38,943 nt of DNA from the NCBI GenBank assembly GCA_017937195.1, contig JAGBEA010000037.1, positions 1 to 38,943 on the forward strand, written 5' to 3'. Source of the DNA: Oscillospiraceae bacterium (GTDB taxonomy: Bacteria; Bacillota; Clostridia; Oscillospirales; Oscillospiraceae). The translations under genes and the position numbers were made by a program. Shown here piece by piece: positions 14,906-21,767 of the stretch. Below the pieces are notes generated by a model. That model was not told where the DNA came from, made no database searches, and saw nothing but the letters and a program-made list of their open reading frames with translations. Position 1 is the stretch's first letter. Each line of letters opens with the position of its first letter.

Positions 14906-14946
14906 ATTGTATCGAATGATACCCGTTGCTACAAGCAACGGGTATC
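14906..14946 (-). promoter_or_regulatory. XRE promoter with palindromic operator
   Basis: -10 TACAAT (14911-14906), 17-bp spacer, weak -35 TTGTAG (14934-14929). A perfect 13-bp inverted repeat with a 3-nt loop (14918-14930 with 14934-14946) covers the -35 and spacer, so a bound dimer would exclude RNA polymerase. It has no U-tract and is not a terminator. Confidence 0.6.
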
Positions 14947-15068
14947 AACATTTAGGTTTTGCAACTAAAATTAACAAACCACCAAATTCATGGTTTATCG
15001 TTCCGCATTTTCCATTTTATCACAGCTCTGCAGTACATACAAGAACCCTGCCGGCATCTCCCCCACGC

Positions 15069-15096
15069 AAAAGCGCAGCCCGAAGGCTGCGCTTTT
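15069..15096 (-). terminator. Terminator of the ABC ATPase gene
   Basis: 12-bp perfect stem (15069-15080 with 15085-15096) with CGAA/TTCG loop. The arms begin and end in runs of A/T, so it can act in both directions. Confidence 0.85.
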
Positions 15097-15109
15097 TTAA
15101 TGCAGGAGT

Positions 15110-16282
15110 TTACCACTCCAGATTCTTTTCCGTTTCCTTGCTGAACACGTGCACCACATTGCCGCCGAAGATCAGATTGACCTCGCTGCCCATGGCAAAA
15201 TTGTTGCTGCCGCCGGCGGTGGGGACGATGACGATCACATCCTTGCCCGCGGCACTCACGTGCAGATGGACGGAGGAGCCCATCATCTCGGACACGTCCA
15301 CCTTGCCCTTAACGCCGTCTGCGCACAGAACGATATGCTCGGGACGGACGCCCAGGATCACATCCTGCTCCGGCACTTCCTTGGCGGCGAGGCGAGCCTG
15401 CTTATCCTCAGCCAGCTCCACGCAGATGCCGCCCACTTCCACCGCGTACTTACCGTCCTTCTTCACCAGCTTGGCGTCAAACTGGTTCATACGGGGCATA
15501 CCGATGAAGCCTGCAACAAACAGATTGGCGGGATGATCAAAGACCTCCTGAGGCGTGCCGATCTGCTGGATAAAGCCGTCACGCATAATGACGATGCGGT
15601 CGCCCAGCGTCATTGCCTCGGTCTGGTCGTGGGTAACATAGATAAAGGTGGTGTTGATGCGCTCACGCAGCTTAATGAGCTCTGCGCGCATCTGGTTACG
15701 CAGCTTGGCGTCCAGATTGGACAGCGGCTCGTCCATCAGCATCACCTGCGGATCGCGCACGATGGCGCGGCCGATGGCCACACGCTGGCGCTGACCGCCG
15801 GACAGTGCCTTGGGCTTGCGGTTCAGATACTGGGTGATGTCCAGAATCTCGGCAGCCTCGCGCACACGGCGGTCGATCTCCGCCTTGTCCACCTTCTTCA
15901 GCTTCAAAGAGAAGGCCATATTGTCGTACACCGTCATATGAGGATACAGAGCATAGCTCTGGAACACCATGGCGATGTTGCGGTCCTTGGGCTCCACATC
16001 GTTCATCAGCTCCTCGCCGATGTACAGCTCGCCGCCGGAGATGTCCTCCAGACCTGCGATCATACGCAGCGTGGTGGACTTACCGCAACCGGAGGGACCC
16101 ACCAGCACGATAAATTCCTTGTCGGCGATCTCCAGATTGAACTTCTGAACGGCGACAACGCCCTCTTCGGTGATCTGCAGATTCGTCTTCTTCTCGGGCT
16201 CTGCGCCCTTCTTGCCCTTTTTCTTCTTGGGCTCGGAGTGGGGGTAGACCTTCTTAAGATCCTTCAAAATGACTTTTGCCAT
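15110..16282 (-). CDS. msmX: MsmX/UgpC-type sugar ABC transporter ATPase
   Basis: 390 aa. Walker A GPSGCGKSTT, Q-loop VFQSYALYPH, signature LSGGQRQRVAIGRA, Walker B VMLMDEP, H-loop YVTHDQTEA, then a C-terminal TOBE/MalK-type regulatory domain with GVRPEH. This subfamily energises several different sugar importers, so it could serve the ATPase-less permease pair at 5622-7387. Unusual: about 28 extra residues between the first strand and the A-loop (residues ~14-42), lysine-rich (PKKKKGKKG). The ATG at 16282 fits the family start (MAKVILKDL), though the SD is close (GGAAAG, 2 nt). An in-frame GTG at 16336 is an unlikely start. Confidence 0.9.
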   Translation of the reverse strand: MAKVILKDLKKVYPHSEPKKKKGKKGAEPEKKTNLQITEEGVVAVQKFNLEIADKEFIVLVGPSGCGKSTTLRMIAGLEDISGGELYIGEELMNDVEPKDRNIAMVFQSYALYPHMTVYDNMAFSLKLKKVDKAEIDRRVREAAEILDITQYLNRKPKALSGGQRQRVAIGRAIVRDPQVMLMDEPLSNLDAKLRNQMRAELIKLRERINTTFIYVTHDQTEAMTLGDRIVIMRDGFIQQIGTPQEVFDHPANLFVAGFIGMPRMNQFDAKLVKKDGKYAVEVGGICVELAEDKQARLAAKEVPEQDVILGVRPEHIVLCADGVKGKVDVSEMMGSSVHLHVSAAGKDVIVIVPTAGGSNNFAMGSEVNLIFGGNVVHVFSKETEKNLEW

Positions 16283-16470
16283 AACTTTCCGGCCGTGAAC
16301 GATGTGCCTCCGCATCATCGCTCTCGCGGTCAGCACGAAGCCGACACCGCATTACAACAGGTCTCCACACTGTTGCACCGCCAGCCGCAGCGGTCCTTGT
16401 TCCTCCTTCAGTTTACCGCCGTAAGCCATAAAGTGGAGTGGTGTTACAGCGGCAGGAATAAGATAAATTT

Positions 16471-16499
16471 ATCATAGCACACAAAAGTTGCAAAAGCAA
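16471..16499 (-). promoter_or_regulatory. Promoter of the msmX-type gene
   Basis: -35 TTGCTT (16499-16494), 17-bp spacer, -10 TATGAT (16476-16471), reading leftwards. It implies a leader of about 180 nt before the ATG at 16282. The leader holds a small inverted repeat around 16354-16374 (CAACAG/CTGTTG); I recognise no known riboswitch. Confidence 0.55.
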
Positions 16500-16522
16500 C
16501 GGCAAAACCTGCCGCTTTTTGT

Positions 16523-16559
16523 GAAAAACGACCGTGAAATTCAACAATTTCACGGTCGT
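16523..16559 (-). terminator. Terminator of the aminotransferase gene
   Basis: 14-bp perfect stem (16528-16541 with 16546-16559), 4-nt loop, followed on the minus strand by five T. Confidence 0.9.
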
Positions 16560-16571
16560 AATTTCGTCATT

Positions 16572-17843
16572 TTACACACCAAGCTGTTCCAGAGCCGCCA
16601 GACGGACGCTGTTGCACAGCACCGCGATGGCCTGCTCCAGCTCCGCCACGGGGGGCAGTGTGGGAGCAATGCGGATGTTGGAATCGTTGGGATCGACGCC
16701 GTAGGGATAGGTGGCGCCGGCGCCGGTCATCACCACGCCTGCCTCCTTGCACAGTGCCAGGGTGCGCTTGGCGGTACCGGGCATAGCGTCCAGCGACACG
16801 AAGTAGCCGCCCTTGGGGCGCTTGTAGGTGGCGATTCCCAACGGTGCGATCTCGCGGTCCAGCGCATCCAGCACAGCGCGGAACTTGGGCGCCAGAATCG
16901 CCGCGTGGCGCTGCATCAGCGCAAGGGTGGTATCCTTATCTTTGAGATAGCGCACGTGGCGCAGCTGATTGATCTTGTCAAAGCCGATAGTCTGGATGCC
17001 GATCAGCTTGGTGAAATAGTCGATATTCGCGCGGCTTGCTGCCATCACCCCCACACCGGCGCCGGGGAAGGTCACCTTGGAGGTGGAGGCAAACTCATAG
17101 ACCATATCGGCGTTGCCGCAGCTCTCGCAAAGGGCGATGATGTCGGCAAAGGGGACATACTCACCTTCAAACTCGTGGATGCAGTAGGCATTGTCCCACA
17201 TCAGCATAAAGTCGGGGGCTGCCGGCTTCATGGAGGCAAGACGGCGGATGGTCTCATCGGAGTAGATGATGCCCTCGGGGTTGGAGTACTTAGGCACATT
17301 CCACATACCCTTCACCGCAGGGTCGGCAATCAGCTGCTCCACCAGGTCCATATCGGGACCCTCGTCCGTCATAGGCACGGTGATCAGCTCCATACCGAAG
17401 GACTCGCTGACCTTGAAATGGCGGTCATAGCCGGGGGCGGGACACAGCCATTTCACCTTTTCCAGCTTGCTCCAGGGCTTTTCGCTGTGCAGAAGACCGT
17501 GGGTATAGGCCTTGGAAACGGCATCGTACATCAGCTGCAAGCTGGCGTTGCCGCCGACGAACACCTGCTCGGCCTTGCAGCCGAGGATGTCGGCAAACAG
17601 ACGGCGCGCCGAGGGCAGCCCTGCCACCTCACCGTAGTTGCGGCTTTCGATGCCCTCGTCCACATAGTCATCGACCGTCACAAGGACGTTCATCATATCC
17701 ATCACAAGGTTCAGCTGCTCGCTGCCGGGCTTACCGCGGGCCATATTCAGCTTCAGTCCCAGTGCTTTTTGCTGTTCATAGGCAGCCTTCACCGCGGCAT
17801 ATTCCTGCTGCCGCTGCTGCAGTGTCATTTCCGTATATTTCAT
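16572..17843 (-). CDS. PLP-dependent aminotransferase (class I, subgroup Ic type)
   Basis: 423 aa. Fold-type I aminotransferase with LNMARGKPGSEQLNL near the N-terminus, CPAPGYDRHF in the middle, the PLP-lysine segment EFASTSKVTFPGAGVG and a C-terminal SNIRIAPTLPP carrying the substrate-carboxylate Arg. These features match the family containing the subgroup Ic aspartate aminotransferases (PF12897) rather than classical AspC. Probably aspartate transamination in the cytoplasm; substrate assignment is moderate. Own promoter overlapping the end of the upstream nitrilase gene and own terminator. Confidence 0.85.
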   Translation of the reverse strand: MKYTEMTLQQRQQEYAAVKAAYEQQKALGLKLNMARGKPGSEQLNLVMDMMNVLVTVDDYVDEGIESRNYGEVAGLPSARRLFADILGCKAEQVFVGGNASLQLMYDAVSKAYTHGLLHSEKPWSKLEKVKWLCPAPGYDRHFKVSESFGMELITVPMTDEGPDMDLVEQLIADPAVKGMWNVPKYSNPEGIIYSDETIRRLASMKPAAPDFMLMWDNAYCIHEFEGEYVPFADIIALCESCGNADMVYEFASTSKVTFPGAGVGVMAASRANIDYFTKLIGIQTIGFDKINQLRHVRYLKDKDTTLALMQRHAAILAPKFRAVLDALDREIAPLGIATYKRPKGGYFVSLDAMPGTAKRTLALCKEAGVVMTGAGATYPYGVDPNDSNIRIAPTLPPVAELEQAIAVLCNSVRLAALEQLGV

Positions 17844-17880
17844 CGGTGCAGTTCCTTTCTTCTTTTTGTTCCTGCCTTTT

Positions 17881-17909
17881 AGTATACCACATTATGCCGG
17901 TCAGTACAA
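17881..17909 (-). promoter_or_regulatory. Promoter of the aminotransferase gene
   Basis: -35 TTGTAC (17909-17904) overlapping the nitrilase stop codon, 17-bp spacer, -10 TATACT (17886-17881). Confidence 0.65.
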
Positions 17910-18719
17910 TTCCTTTTGACACACTTCGTAAAAATCGTCGCGCCGCGCCGACAGAATGGGCAGCTGGCGGCGGATATCGTCCACCCGCTCCATATCCAGT
18001 TCTGTCACAGATACCTGCGGCTGCTCGTTGCACTGCTTGACCACGCTGCCCCACGGCTCGCAGACGATACTGTGACCCCACGCGGTATAGCTGGCTCCAT
18101 TGTCACGGGCGGGGGATGTGCCAACGGTGTAGCACTGGTTATCCACCGCACGCTGGCGGAACAGCAGTTCCCAATGGGCAGGGCCGGTGGTCATATTGAA
18201 GGCGGCAGGCACAAACAGCACCTTGGCGCCCCGCAGCGCCATCAGCCGCGCCAGCTCTTCAAACCGGAAGTCAAAACAGATGCACACGCCCATCACGCCC
18301 CACGGCGTTTCAAAAGTGGTCACATCGCTGCCTGCGGCAAACACAGCGGACTCGCAAAAGCTCTGTCCGCCCTCCACATCGATATCGAAAAGGTGGGTCT
18401 TGCGGTGCCGCGCCACGCATTTGCCCTCGGGGTCGAAGACATAGCAGGTGTTGTACAGCTTCCCCTCACACAGCTCGGGAATGCTGCCGCCCACCAGATA
18501 GATTTGCTTTTCACGCGCCAGCGCCGACATAGCCTGCCACGCCTCGCCGCCCTCCTCTTCTGCATAGTCGCGGAACAAGGCATTGTCATAGGGGCAGCAG
18601 AACATCTCCGGCAGCACGGCGATGTCCACCGCGCCCGACCAGCGCACCATATTGCACGCCCGCTGGATATTGGCGGTCTTATCCGCGCTGACGGGCATCT
18701 GGATCTGGGCGATCTTCAC
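17901..18719 (-). CDS. Carbon-nitrogen hydrolase (Nit2/omega-amidase-like)
   Basis: 272 aa nitrilase-superfamily amidase. Catalytic triad visible: E38 in VLPEMFCCPY, K107 in RHRKTHLFDID and C148 in CICFDFRF. The THLFDID and NMTTGPAHW-type motifs point to the Nit2 branch, which hydrolyses alpha-keto acid amides or deaminated metabolites; exact substrate uncertain. The GTG at 18719 is preferred: GGGAGG lies 6-7 nt upstream and it overlaps the stop of the upstream ArsC-like gene (GTGA). An in-frame ATG at 18734 is possible but overlaps more. Third gene of the smr-arsC-like-nit operon. Confidence 0.85.
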   Translation of the reverse strand: MKIAQIQMPVSADKTANIQRACNMVRWSGAVDIAVLPEMFCCPYDNALFRDYAEEEGGEAWQAMSALAREKQIYLVGGSIPELCEGKLYNTCYVFDPEGKCVARHRKTHLFDIDVEGGQSFCESAVFAAGSDVTTFETPWGVMGVCICFDFRFEELARLMALRGAKVLFVPAAFNMTTGPAHWELLFRQRAVDNQCYTVGTSPARDNGASYTAWGHSIVCEPWGSVVKQCNEQPQVSVTELDMERVDDIRRQLPILSARRDDFYEVCQKELY

Positions 18720-19063
18720 AGCCGTTCCTCCCATTCCGCTTCCTTGAAGCCCACCAGCACGAAGCCGTCACCGATCAGCAGCGGACGCTTGACCAGCATA
18801 CCGTCGGTGGCAAGCAGCGCGATCATCTCCTCATCACTCATTTCCGGCAGCTTGTCCTTGAGCTGCATAGATTTATACAGAAGTCCGCTGGTGTTGAAAA
18901 ACTTCTTCAGCGGCAGACCGGACAGCGCTGCCCAGTCGCGCAGCTCCTGCGCGGTGGGGTTGTCGGTCTTGATGTCGCGCAGGGTATAGGGGATATGGTG
19001 ACTGTCCAGCCAAGCCTGCGCTTTGCGGCAGGTGGAGCATTTGGGATAACAGATAAACAGCAT
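18716..19063 (-). CDS. ArsC/Spx-like thioredoxin-fold protein
   Basis: 115 aa, full family length. N-terminal CYPKCSTCRKA gives the thioredoxin-like Cys-x-x-Cys, and RDIKTDNPTAQEL and LLATDGMLVKRPLLI are the family's other blocks. Arsenate reductase/Spx/YffB-type proteins are glutathione- or thiol-linked reductases or transcription factors; the C-terminal KRPLLI favours the YffB/ArsC branch. No arsenic genes are nearby, so arsenate reduction is not supported by context. Start ATG at 19063 has GAGAGGG 8 nt upstream. 17 bp after smr, overlapping the nitrilase gene. Confidence 0.85.
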   Translation of the reverse strand: MLFICYPKCSTCRKAQAWLDSHHIPYTLRDIKTDNPTAQELRDWAALSGLPLKKFFNTSGLLYKSMQLKDKLPEMSDEEMIALLATDGMLVKRPLLIGDGFVLVGFKEAEWEERL

Positions 19064-19080
19064 AAGGCTTGCCCTCTCTT

Positions 19081-19320
19081 TCAAAATTCTCGCAGCACCA
19101 GTTCGGTGGTGCCGGCATTTCCCTCCAGCCGGCGCACCTGCGGATGCTTTTCGTACTCGCTGCGCAGCATATCGCGCAGCGCCGTTCCGCCGTGGAAACC
19201 GTGGATGCAGCGGATGCGATAGGTGCCGGCCGTGGCGCGGCGCAGCGCGGCGTCCACTGCCACCTTCGCCTGATAGGTATTCTTTCCATGGAGATCCAGC
19301 TCCACGATCCCAGCACGCAT
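19081..19320 (-). CDS. Stand-alone Smr-domain protein
   Basis: 79 aa consisting only of an Smr domain: ELDLHGKNTYQAK (LDxHG motif), IHGFHGGTALRDMLR (HGxG-type catalytic loop). Smr domains are nucleases acting on DNA or on stalled-ribosome mRNA; small stand-alone forms are common in Clostridia. SD GAGAGGGGG 8 nt before the ATG. First gene of the operon with the ArsC-like and nitrilase genes. Confidence 0.85.
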   Translation of the reverse strand: MRAGIVELDLHGKNTYQAKVAVDAALRRATAGTYRIRCIHGFHGGTALRDMLRSEYEKHPQVRRLEGNAGTTELVLREF

Positions 19321-19346
19321 CCCGTCCGCCCCCTCTCTTTGCGTTT

Positions 19347-19392
19347 ATTGTACTGGAAAGAAATTGAACTTGCAACTCTTTCCTGCTATAAT
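19347..19392. promoter_or_regulatory. Divergent back-to-back promoters (smr / phosphoesterase)
   Basis: Rightward: -35 TTGAAC (19364-19369), 17-bp spacer, -10 TATAAT (19387-19392). Leftward: -35 TTGCAA (19375-19370), 17-bp spacer, -10 TACAAT (19352-19347). The two -35 hexamers abut, so polymerases would compete for one 12-bp segment. Confidence 0.75.
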
Positions 19393-19420
19393 AGCCACAG
19401 AATGTTGCACGGAGGAGCCT

Positions 19421-19885
19421 ATGAAGATCCTTGTATTATCCGATTCCCACGGCAACGTGGACAATATGGCGCGGTGCGTGGAAATGGTGCAGCCACGGCA
19501 CATTCTGCACTTGGGCGACTGCATCCGCGATGCTGAGGCGCTCCACGACTTGTTCCCCCATATCCCGATGACCGCCGTGCCCGGCAACTGCGATTGGGGG
19601 CGCAGTGAGGAGGGCGAAAAGCTCATTGAGCTGTCCGGCCGCCGCATCCTCTTGATGCACGGACATACCCGCGCCGTCAAATCCACCACTATGCGCGCCC
19701 GCTATGCCGCGCGCGAGTGCGGCGCGGACATTTTGCTGTTCGGTCACACCCACTACTCTATGGTGGACTATGACGGCACGCTTTATGTGATGAATCCCGG
19801 CTCGGTGGGCGACTATCACGCCCCCACCTACGGCGTCATCACCATTGAGAGCGGTCGGACGGACTGCTCGGTTTACAGACTGTAA
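19421..19885 (+). CDS. YfcE/MJ0936-type metallophosphoesterase
   Basis: 154 aa calcineurin-like phosphodiesterase. Motifs: [27 protein letters not shown] and FGHTHYS, all metal ligands present. SD GGAGGAG before the ATG at 19421. First gene of an operon with endonuclease IV (14-bp gap) and a hydrolase. Natural substrate unknown. Confidence 0.9.
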   Translation: MKILVLSDSHGNVDNMARCVEMVQPRHILHLGDCIRDAEALHDLFPHIPMTAVPGNCDWGRSEEGEKLIELSGRRILLMHGHTRAVKSTTMRARYAARECGADILLFGHTHYSMVDYDGTLYVMNPGSVGDYHAPTYGVITIESGRTDCSVYRL

Positions 19886-19899
19886 AAGGAGGCTATCCT

Positions 19900-20733
19900 A
19901 TGTTTCATATCGGCTGTCACCTCTCCCCCTCCGCCGGTTTTCTGGCTATGGGACAGACGGCAAAGGCGATTGACGCCACCACGTTCCAGTTTTTCACCCG
20001 CAATCCGCGGGGCAGCAAGGCAAAGCCCATCGACGGCGCTGACGCCGCTGCGCTGATGGCGTTTATGGCGGAAAACGGCTTTGGCAAGGTGGTCGCCCAC
20101 GCGCCCTACACCATCAACCCCTGCTCCAAGGATGAGCGCACGCGGGAGTTCGCCCTGCAGACTATGGCGGACGATTTGCAGCGCATGGAGCATTTACCCG
20201 GCAATTACTATAACTTCCACCCCGGCAGCCATACCGGCTTGGGCACAGAAACGGGCATCGCCCTCATCGCCGACACCCTCAACGCCATCCTGACTCCCGA
20301 TCAACACACCACCGTGCTGCTGGAGACCATGGCGGGCAAGGGCACGGAGATCGGCGGACGGTTTGAAGATCTGCGAGAAATCCTCGACCGCGTGGAGCTG
20401 GCGGAGCATATGGGCGTATGCCTTGATACCTGCCATGTGTCGGATGCAGGGTATGACATCGTAAACGACTTGGACGGCGTTTTGGCGGAGTTTGACCGCG
20501 TCATCGGTCTTGAGCGGCTGTGCGCCATCCACATCAACGACAGCTTGAACCCCCTCGGCGCCCACAAAGACCGCCACGCCCGCATCGGTGAGGGTTTCAT
20601 CGGCACGGAGGCGTTTGCGCGCATCATCAACCATCCGGCACTGCGGCAGCTGCCCTTCGTGCTGGAGACCCCCAACGAGCTGCCCGGCTACGCCGCCGAG
20701 ATCTCGCTGCTGCGCAGTCTGCAGCAGGATTGA
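19900..20733 (+). CDS. nfo: Endonuclease IV (apurinic/apyrimidinic endonuclease)
   Basis: 277 aa, full length. Zinc-dependent TIM-barrel enzyme of base excision repair that cuts 5' of abasic sites. Family motifs: [58 protein letters not shown] and the [11 protein letters not shown] block carrying the metal ligands. Perfect SD AAAGGAGG before the ATG. The last 160 codons match a typical Nfo without gaps. Confidence 0.95.
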   Translation: MFHIGCHLSPSAGFLAMGQTAKAIDATTFQFFTRNPRGSKAKPIDGADAAALMAFMAENGFGKVVAHAPYTINPCSKDERTREFALQTMADDLQRMEHLPGNYYNFHPGSHTGLGTETGIALIADTLNAILTPDQHTTVLLETMAGKGTEIGGRFEDLREILDRVELAEHMGVCLDTCHVSDAGYDIVNDLDGVLAEFDRVIGLERLCAIHINDSLNPLGAHKDRHARIGEGFIGTEAFARIINHPALRQLPFVLETPNELPGYAAEISLLRSLQQD

Positions 20734-20753
20734 CCCTTTAAGGAGTTTTGACT

Positions 20754-21728
20754 ATGAATCCTCTGATCCTTGTTCTCATCATCGCTGCCGCTCTGGTGCT
20801 TTTGGTGCTGCTCATCTCCTATCTCTGCTTCCGTATGGCGTTCTACAGTCCCGACAGCGATCGCCCCACCCCCGATGAGATCCGTCTGCCGGAGGGCAGC
20901 ATCTATGTGCCCTACCACGAGGATATGACGCGCTGGATATTGGAAATGCGAGCTATGCCCCACGAGGATGTGTCCATCACCTCCTTTGACGGGCTAACAC
21001 TGCGGGGCAAGTTCTATGAATACGCACCCGGTGCGCCTATCGAGCTGATGATCCACGGCTGGCGCGGCACGGCGGAGCGGGACCTGTGCGGCGGTGTGCA
21101 GCGCTGCTTCTCCATCGGACGCAGTGTGCTGCTGATCGACCAGCGCGCCGCCGGCAGCAGCGAGGGAAACGTGATCTCCTTCGGCATCAACGAGCACCGC
21201 GACTGCCTTGCGTGGGTGGATTTCCTCTGCGACCGCTTTGGTGACCGCCCCATTATCCTTACCGGCATCTCTATGGGAGCCTCCACGGTGATGATCGCCG
21301 CCGGCGAGGAGCTGCCGGACAATGTGGTGGGTGTTATCGCCGACTGCGGCTTCACCTCCGCACGCGACATCATCCGCAAGGTCATCCGTGATATGAAGCT
21401 GCCGCCCGCCCTCGGCTATCCTTTTGTGAAGCTGGGCGCGTATTTGTTCGGCGGCTTCCGGCTGGAGGAGAAGTCGGCGGTGGAGGCGATGCGCCGCTGC
21501 CGCATCCCCGTGTTCTTCATCCACGGTACCGGCGACCGGTTCGTCCCCTATGAAATGAGCCGGCAGTGCTATGAAGCCTGCGCCGCGCCCAAGTTTCTCT
21601 TCACCGTACCCGACGCCGGACACGGGCTGGGCTATCTCAAGGATCAGGCGGGCTATGTCCGTGAGCTGATCCGCTTTTCCCAAGCCAACGGCATCCCCAT
21701 TGACCCCAACGGCACAACCATTTCGTAG
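20754..21728 (+). CDS. Membrane-anchored alpha/beta hydrolase
   Basis: 324 aa. One N-terminal membrane helix (PLILVLIIAAALVLLVLLISYL) then an alpha/beta hydrolase domain. Nucleophile Ser in TGISMGAS, Asp in FIHGTGDRFVP, His in VPDAGHGLGY; oxyanion region MIHGWRGT. Resembles the YqkD/BAAT family of serine hydrolases. Orientation (catalytic domain in or out) cannot be told from sequence. AAGGAG precedes the ATG at 20754; a TTG two codons earlier is less likely. 20 bp after nfo; last gene of the operon. Confidence 0.85.
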   Translation: MNPLILVLIIAAALVLLVLLISYLCFRMAFYSPDSDRPTPDEIRLPEGSIYVPYHEDMTRWILEMRAMPHEDVSITSFDGLTLRGKFYEYAPGAPIELMIHGWRGTAERDLCGGVQRCFSIGRSVLLIDQRAAGSSEGNVISFGINEHRDCLAWVDFLCDRFGDRPIILTGISMGASTVMIAAGEELPDNVVGVIADCGFTSARDIIRKVIRDMKLPPALGYPFVKLGAYLFGGFRLEEKSAVEAMRRCRIPVFFIHGTGDRFVPYEMSRQCYEACAAPKFLFTVPDAGHGLGYLKDQAGYVRELIRFSQANGIPIDPNGTTIS

Positions 21729-21730
21729 CA

Positions 21731-21766
21731 AAAAAGCAGGTATGACCCGTGTCATACCTGCTTTTT
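21731..21766. terminator. Bidirectional terminator between hydrolase and ygiQ
   Basis: 16-bp perfect stem (21731-21746 with 21751-21766), 4-nt loop, with five T on one side and five A on the other. Serves the converging genes on both strands. Confidence 0.9.
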
Positions 21767-21767
21767 A

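Noticed and set aside
16283-16470. Riboswitch in the long leader of the ABC ATPase gene
   Set aside because: Only short inverted repeats are visible and no known riboswitch core could be recognised.
18716-19063. Arsenate resistance gene
   Set aside because: The protein has the ArsC/Spx fold, but no arsenite exporter or ArsR regulator is nearby and the operon partners are Smr and a nitrilase-type amidase.
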